Shown: one piece after another, positions 62,691-64,000 of the stretch
Numbering within the stretch: position 1 is the stretch's first letter
Layout of the letters: the number at the start of each line of letters is the position of its first letter
Source: Kryptolebias marmoratus
Lineage: Eukaryota > Chordata > Actinopteri > Cyprinodontiformes > Rivulidae
DNA length: 64,000 nucleotides
NCBI RefSeq assembly: GCF_001649575.2
Contig: NC_051431.1
Span: 8,257,320-8,321,319, forward strand
Reading direction: 5' to 3'
Notes under the pieces: model-generated
Database searches by the model: none
What the model was told of the DNA's origin: nothing
The model's input: only the letters and a program-made list of their open reading frames with translations
Position numbers and translations under genes: made by a program

Positions 62691-63620
62691 AAAGGACACA
62701 ACGTACGCAAGGGCGAAAATCCCATTCCATTATTGGGAAGGACAGTAATTAAGAGATTTATTAAGAGCAATTTTTTGGGGTGGCACTGAAGAAACAATCA
62801 AATATACTGTTGTGAAATGAAAATAAAAAAAAACATTTATTATGTAACATTGTGGCCAGGTAGACAAGTTTCAGACACTCACCAAACTTATTTCTCCATA
62901 TTGGTTTTTAAAACATTTTGGATTATTTCTCCATCGGCGCTGTTTTTTTTAAACTGCTTTATGATTCCATCTCTACTTCTAGGTCATGCAGTCATGTGAC
63001 TTACAATATAGGGTTTTTCTCCTTTTTACAAAAATATAAAACCATATTAACTATATGAACAGGTCATCCAAACATCTGAAATCCATTCATACACAGTAAT
63101 AAAGTCCAAAAGGAAATATTTACATCACAACCACAGGAAGAATGGGGCATGCAGCAGTTTTTGGTGTTGGCATGGAAATGTATAATGATGAGTAAGTGTC
63201 AGTGTACATCAAATATGTGTGTAGTTTTCCTCATTCTTAAGATTATAAAACAGTGTTTGAAAAGAATTTGAATTTGATCTGGATTCAGACTTTTCTGTGG
63301 TCACTGAATAATTGTTACTGATCTGTAGCAGCTTTACAAGGCTATAAACCTATAAAGTTTTCAAGAAAAAGACATATGTCCAATAAATAACTCCACTAAA
63401 TCAAATAAAAATATTCCTCAGACCCATTGATTTATTGTGTTGTCTGTTAACACAAAGTATGAACTATTGAAATTAGAAATTGTAATCAGAATGAACTTTG
63501 TCATGCTTATGTTCAACGAAACTCCATTTGGCATATTTACATACAAACAGCAACTCAACAATTATAATTATAACAATACTAATGGTAAAAGTATTTATTT
63601 AGAAATAAAGTAAATTGGAC
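62691..63620. other. non-coding
   Basis: No exon or element is recognised. The right part could be the non-coding end of the hAT element next to it, but no terminal inverted repeat was found. Confidence 0.4.
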
Positions 63621-64000
63621 CTAAGCAAAAGAGCCAAAAGTATATCTCTGGGTTTTCCTGGATCTCACAAATCCCTGGCATATGATTTTTATCTCCGGCT
63701 TGTCCAGCTTCTCTTTCTGGACATGACAGACTACAATATTGTTCAACCTCTCCTGGGCCATATTAGCCCATAGCCAAGTTTTCAGCCTACGCAATGCGCT
63801 AAACTCCTCTCAGCCTCACACAAGGGCACAAATGTCTGATCAGAACCTCAACTTGGTCAAACAACCCCTGCACCTCCACCACAAACCCCAAAACCTCTGC
63901 TGCCTCTTTAATGCTGCTATAGGGGTATTTTTTGCAAAAGAGGGGCAACTCCACAGCAAGAAAATCTTAGTTTGGCCGAGGATACTGATTTGGAGAATCA
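63621..64000 (-). pseudogene. hAT-family transposase fossil, C-terminal dimerisation domain
   Basis: Read leftward from the window edge, one frame gives ELPLFCKKYPYSSIKEAAEV, VVEVQGLFDQVEVLIRHL and CEAERS. After a frameshift it gives LRRLKTWLWANMAQERLNNI, VVCHVQKEKLDKPEIKII and FVRSRKTQ, stopping at 63621-63623. The CEAERS-x-LRRLKTWL-x-(S/A)-x-M-x-QERLN pattern is the hAT C-terminal dimerisation domain, of the type in ZMYM1- and THAP12-like proteins. The frameshift sits between CEAERS and LRRLK near 63,800. The rest of the transposase lies beyond the right edge. The copy is broken unless the frameshift is a sequencing error. Nothing here links it to the hAT at 12.9 kb beyond the superfamily. 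Confidence 0.88.

Overview
This is a gene-poor, AT-rich stretch of vertebrate nuclear DNA, almost certainly from a ray-finned (teleost) fish. The case for a fish rests on three things: the SOCS4/5/9-type gene end at the left edge, the mix of mobile-element fossils (Tc1-like, hAT and Ty3/gypsy fragments, an RTE-clade LINE, tRNA-derived SINEs and a teleost-type composite repeat with a GGATG tail), and long non-coding stretches with simple repeats. There are no operons, ribosome binding sites or CRISPR arrays. Almost every open reading frame here is a chance frame in non-coding DNA.

Layout. Positions 1-169 are the 3' end of a SOCS-family coding region, stopping after a complete SOCS box and followed by a 3' UTR with an AU-rich element. 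From about 400 to 61,900 the window is intergenic and/or intronic. The recognisable content of that span is: a GC-rich patch (8.89-9.03 kb); composite SINE/LINE-tail repeats (9.98, 12.0, 18.6, 35.8 and 54.8 kb); a hAT element at 12,870-14,231 with a perfect 8-bp target duplication and its interior hidden by a 753-bp assembly gap; a probable solo LTR (22.4-22.9 kb); a decayed RTE-clade LINE on the minus strand (25.8-27.5 kb); the end of a DNA transposon (30.8 kb); a tRNA-derived SINE (32.6 kb); a diverged local duplication of non-coding DNA (42.9-43.8 kb); two Tc1-like transposase fossils (54.2 and 55.2 kb); a Ty3/gypsy pol fossil (56.8 kb); and a third Tc1-like fossil (59.6 kb). A probable 3'-terminal coding exon of an unidentified plus-strand gene lies at 61,929-62,170, with a poly(A) signal at 62,411. 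A SINE follows at 62.55 kb, and a decayed hAT transposase C-terminus on the minus strand runs off the right edge.

The dominant unexplained signal is one repeat family at nine loci (1.0, 12.5, 18.2, 25.4, 34.9, 37.2, 42.0, 58.7 and 60.9 kb) in both orientations. Each copy has one end next to a TG/CA microsatellite or CA-rich stretch, one to three internal monomers of roughly 275-305 bp, and a different conserved sequence at the other end. That is a structured element and not a random satellite. I cannot assign it to a named transposon class.

The second signal of interest is the terminal exon near 62 kb. Its C-terminus carries a PCNA-box-like motif with the TD and basic +4 residues expected of a CRL4-Cdt2 (PIP) degron. 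No genes in the window can be shown to act together: the SOCS gene and the terminal exon are about 62 kb apart and look unrelated.
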